Part shown: positions 17,273 through 26,912 of the stretch, one piece after another
Layout of the letters: each line of letters begins with the position of its first letter
Position numbering within the stretch: the first letter of the stretch is position 1
DNA from: Elusimicrobia bacterium HGW-Elusimicrobia-1
Lineage (GTDB): Bacteria; Elusimicrobiota; Endomicrobiia; PHAN01
Reading direction: 5' to 3'
Assembly (NCBI GenBank): GCA_002841695.1
Contig: PHAN01000011.1
Span: forward strand, 26,850 to 90,849
DNA length: 64,000 bases
Notes under the pieces: generated by a model
What the model was told of the DNA's origin: nothing
The model's input: the letters and a program-made list of their open reading frames with translations, nothing else
Databases searched by the model: none
Program-made: the position numbers and the translations under genes

Positions 17273-19111
17273 GTGAAAAAAACACAAAGCAACGATAAAG
17301 TCCGAAACGTGGCCATTATAGCGCACGTGGACCACGGCAAGACGACTCTTGTGGACCACATGCTGCGGCAGAGCGGGATATTCCGGGCAAATCAGGATGT
17401 CTCCGAACGCGTTATGGACAATATGGATCTGGAGCGCGAGCGCGGCGTCACTATCGCGGCCAAAAACTGCGCGGTTCGATGGGGCGACGTTCGGATAAAC
17501 ATTATCGACACGCCCGGCCACGCCGATTTCGGCGGCGAAGTGGAGAGGGCTCTTAAAATGGTCGACGGCGCCCTGCTTCTTGTCGACGCGGCCGAAGGTC
17601 CTCTGCCGCAGACCAGATTCGTTTTGCAGAAAGCGCTGGAATCGGGGCTCAAAATTATCGTTTTAATAAACAAAATCGACCGCAAAGACGCCCGCCCCAA
17701 AGATGTTCTCGACGAGGTTTACGAACTTTTTATGGACCTCGGAGCCAAGGACGCACAGATAGATTTTCCCGTGATATTTTCCGTCGGACGGGACGGCATC
17801 GCGCAAAAAACTCTTGAAGAAAAAGGCAAGGATTTAGGTTTGCTTTTCGAGACGATTATCGACGAAGTTCCCGCGCCTTCGCACAATCCCGACGAACCCT
17901 TCCAGATGCTCGTCTGCGACCTTGATTATTCCAACTATATGGGACGGCTTGCCGTCGGAAGAGTTTTTAACGGACGGGTGAGCAAGAACGACAATATCGT
18001 CTGCATAAAAGAAGGCGGCGATATCGTGCCTTTGAAAACGACAAAACTTCAGGTTTACGACGGTATCAGCATAAAAGAGGTGGACTTCGCCGGGGCGGGA
18101 GACATAGTTATTTTGGCCGGCATCGAGGACGTATCGATAGGCGATACCATCTGTAACGGCGAAAATCCCCGCGCCATCAAGCGCATAAAAGTCGACGAGC
18201 CCACTATTTTCATGATGTTTACCATCAACTCGTCGCCGCTTTCCGGCACCGAGGGAACTATCGTTCAGTCGAGAAAAATTTTGGAGCGGCTTAAAAAAGA
18301 AACGCTGCAGAACGTCGCCGTGCAGGTCGAGGAATCGCCTTCGTCGGACAAATATATAGTCAAAGGCCGCGGCGAGTTTCAGATGGAAATTCTCATCGAA
18401 ATGATGCGCCGCGAGGGTTTTGAGTTCAGCGTGGGCCGTCCGCAGGTAATATTCAAAAAGAAAGACGGCAAACTTCTTGAACCCATAGAGCATCTTTTCA
18501 TAGATTGCGCGGAAGCCAACGTCGGCATAGTCACCGAGAAGATTTCAAGCAGAAAAGGAAAGATGGTCAACATGGTCAATCACGGTACCGGCCGTGTGCG
18601 CCTTGAGTTTACCGTGCCTACAAGAGCTCTTATCGGTTATAGAAGCGAGTTTTTGACCGACACCAGAGGCACCGGCATAATGAATTCCTATGTCCACGAT
18701 TACGAAGAGTATCGCGGCGATTTTTCGTTGAGAAAAACCGGTTCGCTGGTCGCCGACAGAGCGGGCAAGGCAGTTCCGTACGCGATCTTCCATCTTGAGC
18801 CGCGCGGCACGTTGTTTATATCGCCCAATGACCCTGTGTACGAGGGAATGATAATAGGCGACAACAGCCGCGACACCGACCTGAACGTCAATCCGTGCAA
18901 AGAAAAGAAACTCTCGAATATGCGCGCCGCCGGCAAAGACGACAACATACTTCTTACCCCGATACAACCGATGACGCTTGAAAGAGCGATAACATTCATA
19001 AAAGACGACGAACTCATAGAAATCACACCCAAGTCCATCCGCCTCAGAAAGACAGCGCTTGCGATCTCCGAGCGCGGCAGAAAGACCTCTATAACGCAAG
19101 AGCAGGATTAA
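17273..19111 (+). CDS. typA: ribosome-associated translational GTPase TypA/BipA
   Basis: The 612-aa protein has the full EF-G-like order. The GTPase domain carries the P-loop AHVDHGKTTL, switch region RGVTIAAKN, DTPGHADFGGE and NKID. EF-Tu domain 2, domains III and V, and the BipA-specific C-terminal domain follow (RALIGYRSEFLTDTRGTGIMN near 445). BipA binds the 70S ribosome and helps 50S assembly and stress adaptation. The start is GTG at 17273 with AAGGA about 12 nt upstream. It lies just after a terminator, so it is probably its own transcription unit. Confidence 0.96.
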   Translation: MKKTQSNDKVRNVAIIAHVDHGKTTLVDHMLRQSGIFRANQDVSERVMDNMDLERERGVTIAAKNCAVRWGDVRINIIDTPGHADFGGEVERALKMVDGALLLVDAAEGPLPQTRFVLQKALESGLKIIVLINKIDRKDARPKDVLDEVYELFMDLGAKDAQIDFPVIFSVGRDGIAQKTLEEKGKDLGLLFETIIDEVPAPSHNPDEPFQMLVCDLDYSNYMGRLAVGRVFNGRVSKNDNIVCIKEGGDIVPLKTTKLQVYDGISIKEVDFAGAGDIVILAGIEDVSIGDTICNGENPRAIKRIKVDEPTIFMMFTINSSPLSGTEGTIVQSRKILERLKKETLQNVAVQVEESPSSDKYIVKGRGEFQMEILIEMMRREGFEFSVGRPQVIFKKKDGKLLEPIEHLFIDCAEANVGIVTEKISSRKGKMVNMVNHGTGRVRLEFTVPTRALIGYRSEFLTDTRGTGIMNSYVHDYEEYRGDFSLRKTGSLVADRAGKAVPYAIFHLEPRGTLFISPNDPVYEGMIIGDNSRDTDLNVNPCKEKKLSNMRAAGKDDNILLTPIQPMTLERAITFIKDDELIEITPKSIRLRKTALAISERGRKTSITQEQD

Positions 19112-19157
19112 CCCTCGTTTCAATCCCTCAATATCATCGTCTGACGACATAAATCCC

Positions 19158-19186
19158 TTGAATATGAGGTGTTTATTTTGTATATA
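19158..19186 (+). promoter_or_regulatory. promoter of the phosphoribosyltransferase gene
   Basis: TTGAAT (19158-19163) and TATATA (19181-19186) are 17 nt apart, placing transcription near 19193, about 40 nt before ATG 19234. Confidence 0.5.
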
Positions 19187-19233
19187 TTTCCGTGTAGAGG
19201 CGGGTCTTCTCCGTTTCACGGGGATAAAACGCT

Positions 19234-19905
19234 ATGGGTAAATTATCTATTGTCTCAAACGGCGTGTCGACCTTCGCCGATCGTAATGAGGCCGCCCGTC
19301 TGCTTGCGCACGAATTAAGGAGTATTGTCGATAACAAGACAGTATCGCTCGGTATTTTGCGCGGAGGGATTGTTATCGCGCGCCAAATCGCCTCGGTGAA
19401 TGGGACGGAGCTCGATATCGTTCTGTCGCGCAAAATCGGCGCGCCCATGAATCCCGAACTGGCCGTCGGCGCGGTTTCCGAAAGCGGCGAATTGTTTGTT
19501 CAGCGGGAGACGGCCTCGTACGCGGGCGCCGACGACGAATATATCCGGCGCGAGGCGCAGCATCAGATGGTCGAGATAAAGCGGCGCGCGCTGCTGTTTA
19601 GAAAAATAGCGCCCAAAGTTCCCCTGGAAGGCAAAACGGTCGTCATCTCCGACGATGGCGTCGCTACCGGCGCCACAATGCGGGCCGCGATATGGGCGGT
19701 GCGGCGGGAGCGTCCCAAATTATTGATAGTCGCCGTGCCGGTGGGCGCGCGCGAAACGCTTTCTATGCTTGCCCGCGATGTCGATGAAATCGTAGCTCTT
19801 GAAGCGCCCCGCGATTTCGATTCGGTGGGAAGTTTTTACCTGCGTTTCGCGCAAGTGGAAGACAAAGAGGTTTTGGCTATTCTTAAAGAGTACAAGGCGG
19901 GATGA
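19234..19905 (+). CDS. phosphoribosyltransferase family protein
   Basis: This 223-aa type I PRTase has the N-terminal LGILRGGIVIARQIA, and the PRPP-binding loop VVISDDGVATGATMRAA (about 138-154) with the DD...TGAT signature. It resembles the COG1926 group of stand-alone predicted phosphoribosyltransferases, whose acceptor base is mostly unproven. The next gene, thpR, is convergent and overlaps it by 23 nt. It is cytoplasmic. A role in nucleobase salvage is possible but not demonstrable here. Confidence 0.85.
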   Translation: MGKLSIVSNGVSTFADRNEAARLLAHELRSIVDNKTVSLGILRGGIVIARQIASVNGTELDIVLSRKIGAPMNPELAVGAVSESGELFVQRETASYAGADDEYIRREAQHQMVEIKRRALLFRKIAPKVPLEGKTVVISDDGVATGATMRAAIWAVRRERPKLLIVAVPVGARETLSMLARDVDEIVALEAPRDFDSVGSFYLRFAQVEDKEVLAILKEYKAG

Positions 19906-20470
19906 GAGGATTTTCCGGTCCGGCGAATTTCGCCGTAAAAATCGTCTCGTAAATCGCGCCGGACGGCGAGAGCGTGCTTTTTATCACGGATATCGCTTCG
20001 GGCTTGAACTCGCGCGTCGACAAAACAGCTTCCGCGATGAAGCGCTCGATCTGTTCCCTCTGTCCGCCCGGGCCGTTTCTTATCCGCGCCACGGTAATGT
20101 GAGGCACGAATGCTCCCGATGTCACGTGGGCTTTCTGCGACAGCGCCATATCGAGTTGACGGGCGGCGGCCGCTATAAAATCATCGCCCTGCGTTATGCC
20201 CGCCCAGACGATACGCGGCGGGCCGTCCGTCGGGAAACATCCGAATCCCGAAATTTTTAAGGTTTTCGCCCGACGATTCGCGACGTTCCCAGCCGCCAGT
20301 TTGATCCGCTTTAAGCCGTCCTCGTCGGTCTCTGAGATAAACTTAATCGTGATATGAAGATTGTCCCGCCGGATTACGGATATCCCGCCCGCGGCGCCAA
20401 GCGGCGAGGCCGCGCGGAAAATCTCGTCTCTTATATCGGGTGGTATCTCTATCGCGGTGAATATTCTCAT
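19883..20470 (-). CDS. thpR: RNA 2',3'-cyclic phosphodiesterase (LigT/ThpR)
   Basis: The 195-aa protein carries the two HxT/Sx motifs of the 2H phosphoesterase superfamily: HITIKF near 40 and HITVARI near 125, in a duplicated beta-alpha core. The typical N-terminus MRIFTAIEIPPDI is present. Family members open 2',3'-cyclic phosphate RNA ends and can ligate tRNA halves in vitro; the physiological role is unclear. It converges on the phosphoribosyltransferase gene with a 23-nt overlap, so there is no room for a terminator between them. Confidence 0.9.
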   Translation of the reverse strand: MRIFTAIEIPPDIRDEIFRAASPLGAAGGISVIRRDNLHITIKFISETDEDGLKRIKLAAGNVANRRAKTLKISGFGCFPTDGPPRIVWAGITQGDDFIAAAARQLDMALSQKAHVTSGAFVPHITVARIRNGPGGQREQIERFIAEAVLSTREFKPEAISVIKSTLSPSGAIYETIFTAKFAGPENPLIPPCTL

Positions 20471-20573
20471 ATAGGCGTATTTTTCGACCCTCCGCCGGCG
20501 GTTGTATGCTTCCTCAGTATATCATATCGTTTTATTCCTAAGTAAAACTATCGCCCCGCCGTCTGTTTTTTTT

Positions 20574-20602
20574 GCTCAATATCTTCTTTTTTTGTAAAAT
20601 AA
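20574..20602 (+). promoter_or_regulatory. promoter of the tRNA-Thr gene
   Basis: TTGCTC (20574-20579), 17 nt, then TAAAAT (20597-20602). Transcription would start near 20609, before a hairpin that copies part of the tRNA. Confidence 0.5.
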
Positions 20603-20616
20603 CCGAGTCAAAGTAT

Positions 20617-20660
20617 TCGCCGGGGTAGCGAAAAAACGGCTACCCCGTCAAAAAAGATTC

Positions 20661-20671
<11 letters not shown>
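20617..20671 (+). repeat. partial duplication of the tRNA 5' end forming a hairpin
   Basis: ATTCGCCGGGGTAGC occurs at 20617-20631 and again at 20657-20671, where its last 11 bases are the tRNA acceptor arm and first D-arm bases. The first copy is followed by its own inverse (GCTACCCCG, 20641-20649), giving a perfect 9-bp hairpin in the precursor leader. Confidence 0.8.
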
Positions 20672-20733
<62 letters not shown>

Positions 20734-20753
20734 TTTTTTAACACACCATAAAA

Positions 20754-22124
20754 ATGAAACATAAGTTCCGTCGGGCGGCGATACTCCTTGCTCTGGCTTT
20801 CGGCGACGCCGCCGCCGTATCCATCGCATTCTTCGCGGCCTATCATGTTCGTTTTTATTCCGGCTTGCTGTCCGTCCATAAGGGAATCCCCGACTGGTCT
20901 TTTTATCGCGCCACACTTCTTTTTTCCCTGCCCATATTTCTGTTCGTATTTTTCTACGCCGACCTCTACAAAAATTATTTCCTTCCGGCGATAGACGAGT
21001 TCATAAGGACGCTTAAAAACATAACCGTGGCTATGCTTCTGTCGACACTGGCCGTGGCCGTGGTGAGACAGTACGAATTTTCGCGCGTAACTTTTTTACT
21101 CGTCTGGGTTTTTGCGATTGTCGGAGTTTTTGCTTTCCGGCAGACGTTCAAGATTTGGGCGCGCTACATTTTAAGAAACATCTACGGACTTGAGCGGGTA
21201 ATAATAGCCGGAAGAGATTTCTCGTCGATAAAAACGCTCATCAAGGAACACCCTCATTTGGAGGCGGTATATCACATAACCGAAGGCCCCGGGTCGCTTT
21301 ATGCCGTGAAGGCCGCCGCCGAAGAAAAAAACGTTTCGCAGGTTATACTCCTTAATCTGGATTATCCGCAAAAAGAGTTGATGGCTTTTTACGACTGGTG
21401 CGACCTGGCGGGCATCGAATTGAAGGTCTTCCCCGACCTTGTGCAGCTCTGTCTGGGCGAGACGATAATCGACACATCTTTCGGCGTGCCGATGCTGCGC
21501 CTTAAGGCCGTGAATCTCAGCGGCTTCAATTTTTATTTCAAGAGGTGCATCGACGTTTTTCTTGCCGCCGCATTTCTGTCGATGGCCTGGCCGTTTTTGG
21601 CAATAGTGACGCTGCTGATAAAACTCGATTCCCGCGGACCTTTTCTCTACGCGCACAAAAGAGTCGGCTACCGCGGCGTGCCGTTTTTCTTCTACAAATT
21701 CCGTTCCATGGTCGCCGACGCCGACGACCGCCTGGAAGAACTCAAGAAAGCCAGCGACAGAAAAGGCCCCGCTTTCAAGATGAAAAACGACCCGCGCATA
21801 ACCAAGTTCGGCAAGTTTATCCGTCGATACAGCATAGACGAACTCCCCCAGATAATAAACGTGCTCAAGGGCGATATGTCTCTGGTCGGGCCGCGCCCGC
21901 AAGTGCTCTGGGAAGCCGCGCATTACGACGAATGGGCCAAACGCCGGCTGCGGGTGCTGCCGGGTATCACCGGCTTGTGGCAGGTCTCCGGACGCGCTTC
22001 TTTAAGTTATGAAGAAATGATAGAACTCGACATTTTCTACATAGAGAACTGGTCGCCCGGTCTCGACGTTAAAATTCTATTTAAGACATTTTTCGCGGTG
22101 ATGAGCCGCCACGGCGCGTATTAA
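20754..22124 (+). CDS. polyprenyl-phosphate sugar-1-phosphate transferase (WcaJ/WbaP-like)
   Basis: The 456-aa protein begins with four or five membrane helices (residues ~5-130). A CoA-binding-like Rossmann segment follows (ERVIIAGRDFSSIKTLIKE), and the C-terminal catalytic bacterial-sugar-transferase domain comes last (from about 265: FYKFRSM, FGKFIRRYSIDELPQ, VGPRPQ, RVLPGITGLWQVSGR). Such enzymes load a hexose-1-phosphate onto undecaprenyl phosphate and start exopolysaccharide or O-unit synthesis at the inner membrane. It lies just after the tRNA, with no obvious ribosome site before ATG 20754. Downstream genes for an epimerase, a manC-type enzyme and a second nucleotidyltransferase fit a glycan pathway. 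Confidence 0.9.
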   Translation: MKHKFRRAAILLALAFGDAAAVSIAFFAAYHVRFYSGLLSVHKGIPDWSFYRATLLFSLPIFLFVFFYADLYKNYFLPAIDEFIRTLKNITVAMLLSTLAVAVVRQYEFSRVTFLLVWVFAIVGVFAFRQTFKIWARYILRNIYGLERVIIAGRDFSSIKTLIKEHPHLEAVYHITEGPGSLYAVKAAAEEKNVSQVILLNLDYPQKELMAFYDWCDLAGIELKVFPDLVQLCLGETIIDTSFGVPMLRLKAVNLSGFNFYFKRCIDVFLAAAFLSMAWPFLAIVTLLIKLDSRGPFLYAHKRVGYRGVPFFFYKFRSMVADADDRLEELKKASDRKGPAFKMKNDPRITKFGKFIRRYSIDELPQIINVLKGDMSLVGPRPQVLWEAAHYDEWAKRRLRVLPGITGLWQVSGRASLSYEEMIELDIFYIENWSPGLDVKILFKTFFAVMSRHGAY

Positions 22125-22203
22125 AAACGGGTGGTCAGGTATAAGCAGGCAGAACCCAGGGATCAAAACTATAAGATGAGTCAATTGAAAAACCCCGTTA
22201 TTT

Positions 22204-22370
22204 GTCATTCTGAGTCCTTCAGCGAGCGTCATTCTGAGCGTAGCGAAGAATCTCATAATGCCTCAGGATAAACTCCGCGAAGAATCTTGTCTTCCGACGA
22301 CCACCCTTCGGGTGGAGACCCTTCACGGAGCATGCCCTGAGTGGGACGAGATCCTTCGCTACGCTCAGGA
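22204..22370. repeat. intergenic repeat, GTCATTCTGAGCGTAGCGAA family
   Basis: GTCATTCTGAG occurs twice at the left and the inverse CTTCGCTACGCTCAG at the right (ends 22370), with a GGGTGG/CCACCC hairpin between. This REP-like family is widespread in bacterial genomes. It fills most of the 278-nt gap before recA; I see no clear promoter there. Confidence 0.8.
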
Positions 22371-22402
22371 AAGATACAAGCGGGGATACAACCGGAGGTT
22401 TT

Positions 22403-23464
22403 ATGTCTAATGCCGAAAAAATGAAGGCCTTGGAACTTGCCATTACGCAGATTGAAAAAGATTTCGGGAAAGACGCTGTTATGCGTCTGGGCGAAAGACA
22501 CGCCAAATCGCCCGTCGAGGTCATTCCCACCGGAATACTTCCTCTCGATATTGCCATAGGCGTGGGCGGTATTCCGCGCGGCCGCGTGGTGGAAATTTAC
22601 GGTCCCGAGGCCGGCGGAAAAACCACGCTCACGCTGTTGATAATAGCGCAGGCGCAGAAGCTCGGCGGCGTAGCGGCTTTTATCGACGCGGAACACGCGA
22701 TGGACCCGGATTACGCCAAAAAACTCGGAGTCGATATCGACAATCTTTACGTGTCGCAGCCGGATTCAGGCGAGCAGGCGCTTGAAATAACGGAGAAACT
22801 CGTGCGCTCCGCCGCCGTCGACGTTATCGTGATAGATTCCGTCGCCGCCCTTGTCCCCAAGGCCGAGATCGACGGAGAAATGGGCGATTCGCATATGGGA
22901 CTGCACGCGCGGCTGATGTCGCAGGCGCTCAGGAAACTCACTTCGGTGGTGTCCAAATCCAAAACCACGATAATATTCATCAACCAGATAAGACAGAAAA
23001 TCGGCGTGATGTGGGGAAATCCGGAAACCACGACCGGCGGTCTGGCGCTTAAGTTCTACGCCTCTTTGCGTCTGGACATAAGAAGAATAGAAACGATAAA
23101 AAAGGGCGACGAGCCCGTCGGTTCGCGCATCCGCGTGAAAGTGGTAAAGAACAAAGTCGCGCCGCCTTTCGCGCAGGCGGAGTTCGAGATGTATTACGGC
23201 GAAGGCGTGAGCCGCGAGGCGTGTCTGCTCGACAAGGGCGTCGACGACGGTCTCGTCGAAAAATCCGGCACTTGGTTCATCTACAAGGAAACTCGTCTCG
23301 GTCAGGGCAAAGACAACGCCAAGAATTATCTGAAAGACAACCCCGCCGTCGCCGACGAGATAGAAAAAATATTGAGGGACAAATACTTCGGCCCGAAACC
23401 CGCGGACGCGCCCGCTCCGTCGGCTCCGGCGCCTCACGCGGGCTCCAAAAAGAAACAGCAATGA
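22403..23464 (+). CDS. recA: recombinase RecA
   Basis: The 353-aa protein is a full-length RecA. It has Walker [10 protein letters not shown] (usual form GPESSGKTT; here Ala-Gly replaces Ser-Ser), the [10 protein letters not shown] segment, Walker [11 protein letters not shown], and [22 protein letters not shown] with loop L2. A short Pro/Ala-rich tail replaces the acidic tail of E. coli. It forms filaments on single-stranded DNA for strand exchange and SOS signalling. An AACCGGAGG site precedes the ATG. Its stop overlaps the epimerase start (ATGA), an unusual coupling of DNA repair with sugar metabolism. Confidence 0.97.
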   Translation: MSNAEKMKALELAITQIEKDFGKDAVMRLGERHAKSPVEVIPTGILPLDIAIGVGGIPRGRVVEIYGPEAGGKTTLTLLIIAQAQKLGGVAAFIDAEHAMDPDYAKKLGVDIDNLYVSQPDSGEQALEITEKLVRSAAVDVIVIDSVAALVPKAEIDGEMGDSHMGLHARLMSQALRKLTSVVSKSKTTIIFINQIRQKIGVMWGNPETTTGGLALKFYASLRLDIRRIETIKKGDEPVGSRIRVKVVKNKVAPPFAQAEFEMYYGEGVSREACLLDKGVDDGLVEKSGTWFIYKETRLGQGKDNAKNYLKDNPAVADEIEKILRDKYFGPKPADAPAPSAPAPHAGSKKKQQ

Positions 23465-24387
23465 AAATAATAGTGACCGGCGGCGCCGGATTTATCGCAT
23501 CGCACGTCGCGGACGCCTACGTGTCCGCCGGCCATGAGGTCGTGGTGGTGGATAATCTTTCCACCGGCAGAAAAGAGAACCTCAACTCGTCGGTTCCGTT
23601 CCGGCTGGTCGACGTGACCGACCGCGCCAAACTGCGCAAAGTTTTTCTGGAAGAGCGGCCCGACGTGATAAGCCATCACGCCGCGCAGATAGACGTGAGA
23701 AAATCCGTCGAAGACCCCGCATTCGACGCGCGGGTGAACATAATCGGCATCATCAATGTTCTTGAAAGCGCGCGAGAGTCGTCCGCGTCCAAGGTGATAT
23801 TTTCGTCGAGCGGCGGGACTATCTATGGCGAATGCGGCGATACGCCGCCCGCGGAGGATGCCCTTCCGGCTCCAATGTCTCCGTACGGGATATCCAAACT
23901 CTCAAGCGAGTTTTATCTGAGATACTACTCCGCCCAGTTCGGGATAAAGCACACCATATTAAGATACGGCAACGTTTACGGCCCGCGGCAGGATCCGCGC
24001 GGCGAGGCCGGCGTGGTTGCGATTTTCGTCTCAAAGATTCTTGCGGACGAAGAATGCTTCATTTACGGCGACGGCTTTCAGATGCGCGATTACGTTTATG
24101 TGGGCGATGTCGCCGCGGTCAACCTGCTGGCTCTGTCGGCCGGAGACAACGAGACCGTCAATATCGGAACGGGCTCGGCCGCCGACGTAAACACGCTGTT
24201 TGCTTTACTGTCGGGACATCGGGCCGGCTACACTAAAAAACCCGCCTACAAGCCGCCGCGCAAGGGAGAACTCTTCAAAAGTTTTCTCGACGTTTCCAAG
24301 GCGGCGTCCGCGCTTTCGTGGAAGTCGTCGACCACTCTGTCCGACGGCTTAAAAAAAACAATGGACTTTTTCAAGGCCAAGAAATGA
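23461..24387 (+). CDS. NAD-dependent epimerase (UDP-glucose 4-epimerase-like)
   Basis: This 308-aa short-chain dehydrogenase/reductase has the [14 protein letters not shown] dinucleotide motif at residue 7 and the catalytic Ser ([11 protein letters not shown]) and YxxxK (YGISK) motifs. A late [10 protein letters not shown] segment is typical of GalE-like enzymes. It probably interconverts a UDP- or other NDP-hexose; substrate specificity is not readable. The start at 23461 overlaps the recA stop; an earlier in-frame start inside recA would add 80 unrelated residues and is rejected. It is followed by the manC-type gene. Confidence 0.88.
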   Translation: MKIIVTGGAGFIASHVADAYVSAGHEVVVVDNLSTGRKENLNSSVPFRLVDVTDRAKLRKVFLEERPDVISHHAAQIDVRKSVEDPAFDARVNIIGIINVLESARESSASKVIFSSSGGTIYGECGDTPPAEDALPAPMSPYGISKLSSEFYLRYYSAQFGIKHTILRYGNVYGPRQDPRGEAGVVAIFVSKILADEECFIYGDGFQMRDYVYVGDVAAVNLLALSAGDNETVNIGTGSAADVNTLFALLSGHRAGYTKKPAYKPPRKGELFKSFLDVSKAASALSWKSSTTLSDGLKKTMDFFKAKK

Positions 24388-24398
24388 AAGGACAAGAA

Positions 24399-25805
24399 AT
24401 GAAAAAAATTACGGGGGTTATTCTTGCGGGCGGAGCCGGCACAAGATTGTGGCCGCGTTCGCGCGCGTACTGGCCCAAGTTTCTCATAAAATTCGGCAAG
24501 TATTCGCTTTTGGGAGAGTGTTTTAAGCGTCTGGAATCCTTTATCCCCGCCAAAAATATTCTGGTGGTGACCAATACCGAGCACAAATATTCTGTGGGCG
24601 AAGATATTTCGTCGATAAACCCCGCTTGGCCGTCGGACAATATTATAGCCGAACCCGCCTCAAAAAATACGCTTCCCGCGGCCGTCATAGCCGCCGCAAA
24701 ATCCCTTGCCGCATTCGGCGACGAGCCGATGGTCATCTGCCCCAGCGACCATCTTATCGGCGACAACGCGGCGTTCGCGGCGACTGTCCGCGCGGCCGCC
24801 GACGCGGCCCGGAAGGGATTTATAGTTCTTTTCGGCATAAAGCCCGCCCGCCCCGAAACCGGTTACGGATACATAAAACCCGGACGGCGGTTGCCCGGCT
24901 TTTCGCGCGTCCGGATGGTTTCAAAATTCGTGGAGAAGCCGCCGCTTGACGCGGCCCGCAGAATATTTAAAAAAGGTTATCTGTGGAACGCCGGAATATT
25001 CGTTGTCAAACCGTCCGTCCTTCTGGAAGAAATTAAAACGCATAACCCTTCTTTCCACTCGCTTGTCTCGACGCTTTTAAGCGGTTCGGGGACTACGGAT
25101 TCGGCGATAAAAAAAGTTTACGGACGTATACCGTCGGTATCCATAGATTACGGCGTCGTCGAAAAATCAGACAGAACCGCCATTATGCCGCTCGGCGTTG
25201 CATGGGACGACTTGGGCGACTGGAACTCGGCGCGCCGCGTGTACGGGGCGGATAAGCGCGGCAACGTTTTTCGCGGCAGGGTGGAGTCCGTGGACACAAG
25301 CAATACCGTGGTCATGGGGTCAAGGCGTCTCGTCGGTGTGGTGGGAATAAAGGATGCCGTTATCGTCGACACTCCCGACGCTCTTTTGGTGGCATCGGCG
25401 TCCGCGTCGCAAAATGTGCGCGACCTCGTGGCTAAAATCTCCGGCCGCGAAGAGGCCTTGCGCCATAGCGTGGTGTCCCGTCCGTGGGGCGAATACGAAG
25501 TTCTCGAAGACGCTCCCGGCTACAAAGTTAAAATAATAAGGGTACTGCCGGGAAAAAAACTCAGTTTGCAGAAACACACGCGCCGCAGCGAGCACTGGCT
25601 CGTTGTCGACGGTGTCGCGCGGGTGACCAAGGGCAGTTCCGCGAAAATAGTGCGGGAAGGACAGATGACTCACATCCCAGTCCACGCCGTCCATCGTCTG
25701 GAAAACGTTTCCGGAAAGATACTTGAAGTCATAGAAATTTCCCGCGGCAGATATATATCCGAGGACGATATAATAAGAATAAAGGACGATTTCGACAGAA
25801 AATGA
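24399..25805 (+). CDS. manC: mannose-1-phosphate guanylyltransferase / mannose-6-phosphate isomerase-type protein
   Basis: The 468-aa protein has the N-terminal nucleotidyltransferase signature LAGGAGTRLWPRSRAYWPKF, GYGYIKPG and FVEKP, and a C-terminal cupin domain of the type II phosphomannose isomerase kind (SRPWGEYEVLE, KKLSLQKHTRRSEHWLVV, HRLENVSG). This is the ManC/AlgA two-domain architecture that makes GDP-mannose. The start at ATG 24399 is favoured by AAAGGA; an alternative ATG at 24384 overlaps the epimerase stop. Note WPRSR...PKF with Phe-Leu rather than the usual PKQF. Its stop overlaps the next start (ATGA). Confidence 0.88.
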   Translation: MKKITGVILAGGAGTRLWPRSRAYWPKFLIKFGKYSLLGECFKRLESFIPAKNILVVTNTEHKYSVGEDISSINPAWPSDNIIAEPASKNTLPAAVIAAAKSLAAFGDEPMVICPSDHLIGDNAAFAATVRAAADAARKGFIVLFGIKPARPETGYGYIKPGRRLPGFSRVRMVSKFVEKPPLDAARRIFKKGYLWNAGIFVVKPSVLLEEIKTHNPSFHSLVSTLLSGSGTTDSAIKKVYGRIPSVSIDYGVVEKSDRTAIMPLGVAWDDLGDWNSARRVYGADKRGNVFRGRVESVDTSNTVVMGSRRLVGVVGIKDAVIVDTPDALLVASASASQNVRDLVAKISGREEALRHSVVSRPWGEYEVLEDAPGYKVKIIRVLPGKKLSLQKHTRRSEHWLVVDGVARVTKGSSAKIVREGQMTHIPVHAVHRLENVSGKILEVIEISRGRYISEDDIIRIKDDFDRK

Positions 25806-26845
25806 AAAAAATAATCAGGGCCTTTGTTATGGCCGCCGGAGCCGGCACTCGTTTGCGTCCGCTGACTTTCAGCATACCAAAGCCGATGGTTCCGGTAGTC
25901 AATAAACCCGTGCTGGAGCATACCATCGAAAACCTCGCCCGCCACGGTGTGCGCGACATAATGATGAACCTGCATTATCGCGGCGACATGATAAAAGATT
26001 ATTTCGGCGACGGCTCCAGATGGGGCGTGCGGATATCGTATTCGCCGGAAAAAAAACTTATGGGCACCGCCGGCGGAGTAAAAAGATGCGAAGATTTTCT
26101 TAAAGACGGAACTTTTTTAGTTCTGTCCGGCGACGGCCTTGCCGACGTCAACCTTTCGGCGGTTCTTGATTTTCACAGAAGAAAAAAATCCGCGGCTACA
26201 ATGGTTCTTAAAGCCGTTGATTCCAAATTCGACTACGGCGTCACCCTGTTGTCTCCGTCGGGAAGGATAAGGAAATTTATAGAAAAACCTCTGTGGTCCG
26301 ACGTGTTTTCCAACACGGTAAATACCGGTATTTACGTTTTCGAGCCCAAGATACTCAGGATGATACCGCCCGGCAAATTTTACGACTTCGGCAATACTCT
26401 TTGGCCCCGGCTTCTTAAAAAACGCCTTCCGATTTACGGATATGTGACAAAATCTTACTGGACCGACGTCGGCAATTTAAAAGAATACCGTCAGGGACAG
26501 CGCGACGCTCTCGACGGGAAAATCTCTCTTAAAATACCCGGGCGTCAGATCAGGAAAGGCGTTTACGTCGGAGACGGCGCCAGAATCCATCCCACGGCGC
26601 GTCTTTTGGCGCCTTGCGTCGTCGGCAGAGAATGTCTCATCGAAAAAAATGCTATAATCGGCCCCGACACGGTGATAGCCGCCAAGTGCAGAATCGCCCG
26701 CGGCGCTTCCGTATCAAACTCCATACTCTGGGGCAGGGTTCGCGTCGCCCCGAGGGTAAAGCTCGATAATTGCATCATTGGATATCGCGCAAAAGTAGTA
26801 TCGGACATATCGGTCTACGAGGGAACAATACTCAACGTGGACTGA
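25802..26845 (+). CDS. NDP-sugar pyrophosphorylase with left-handed beta-helix tail
   Basis: Residues 1-235 form a nucleotidyltransferase (MAAGAGTRLRPLTFSIPKPM, the SGDG metal motif, FIEKP). Residues ~250-347 are hexapeptide repeats (IHPTARLLAPCVVGRECLIE and on), as in GDP-mannose pyrophosphorylase-like and GlmU-like proteins. It therefore activates a sugar-1-phosphate, most likely mannose or glucose; the exact base and sugar are uncertain. It is translationally coupled to the manC-type gene, so the cell encodes two adjacent sugar-activating enzymes in one glycan cluster. Confidence 0.87.
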   Translation: MKKIIRAFVMAAGAGTRLRPLTFSIPKPMVPVVNKPVLEHTIENLARHGVRDIMMNLHYRGDMIKDYFGDGSRWGVRISYSPEKKLMGTAGGVKRCEDFLKDGTFLVLSGDGLADVNLSAVLDFHRRKKSAATMVLKAVDSKFDYGVTLLSPSGRIRKFIEKPLWSDVFSNTVNTGIYVFEPKILRMIPPGKFYDFGNTLWPRLLKKRLPIYGYVTKSYWTDVGNLKEYRQGQRDALDGKISLKIPGRQIRKGVYVGDGARIHPTARLLAPCVVGRECLIEKNAIIGPDTVIAAKCRIARGASVSNSILWGRVRVAPRVKLDNCIIGYRAKVVSDISVYEGTILNVD

Positions 26846-26912
26846 AAATATAAACGCGCGGCGGACTTTTGAATCCGCCGCTCGTCGTAAAGACAAGGAG
26901 AGATAAGCCGTT

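Noticed and set aside
23221..23460. Upstream extension of the epimerase into recA
   Set aside because: The extra residues are a low-complexity frame-shifted reading of recA; the Rossmann motif begins six residues after ATG 23461, the normal position.
26846..26912. SAM riboswitch before metK
   Set aside because: The 67-nt gap is too short and has only one simple hairpin; no SAM-I/II core bases are visible.
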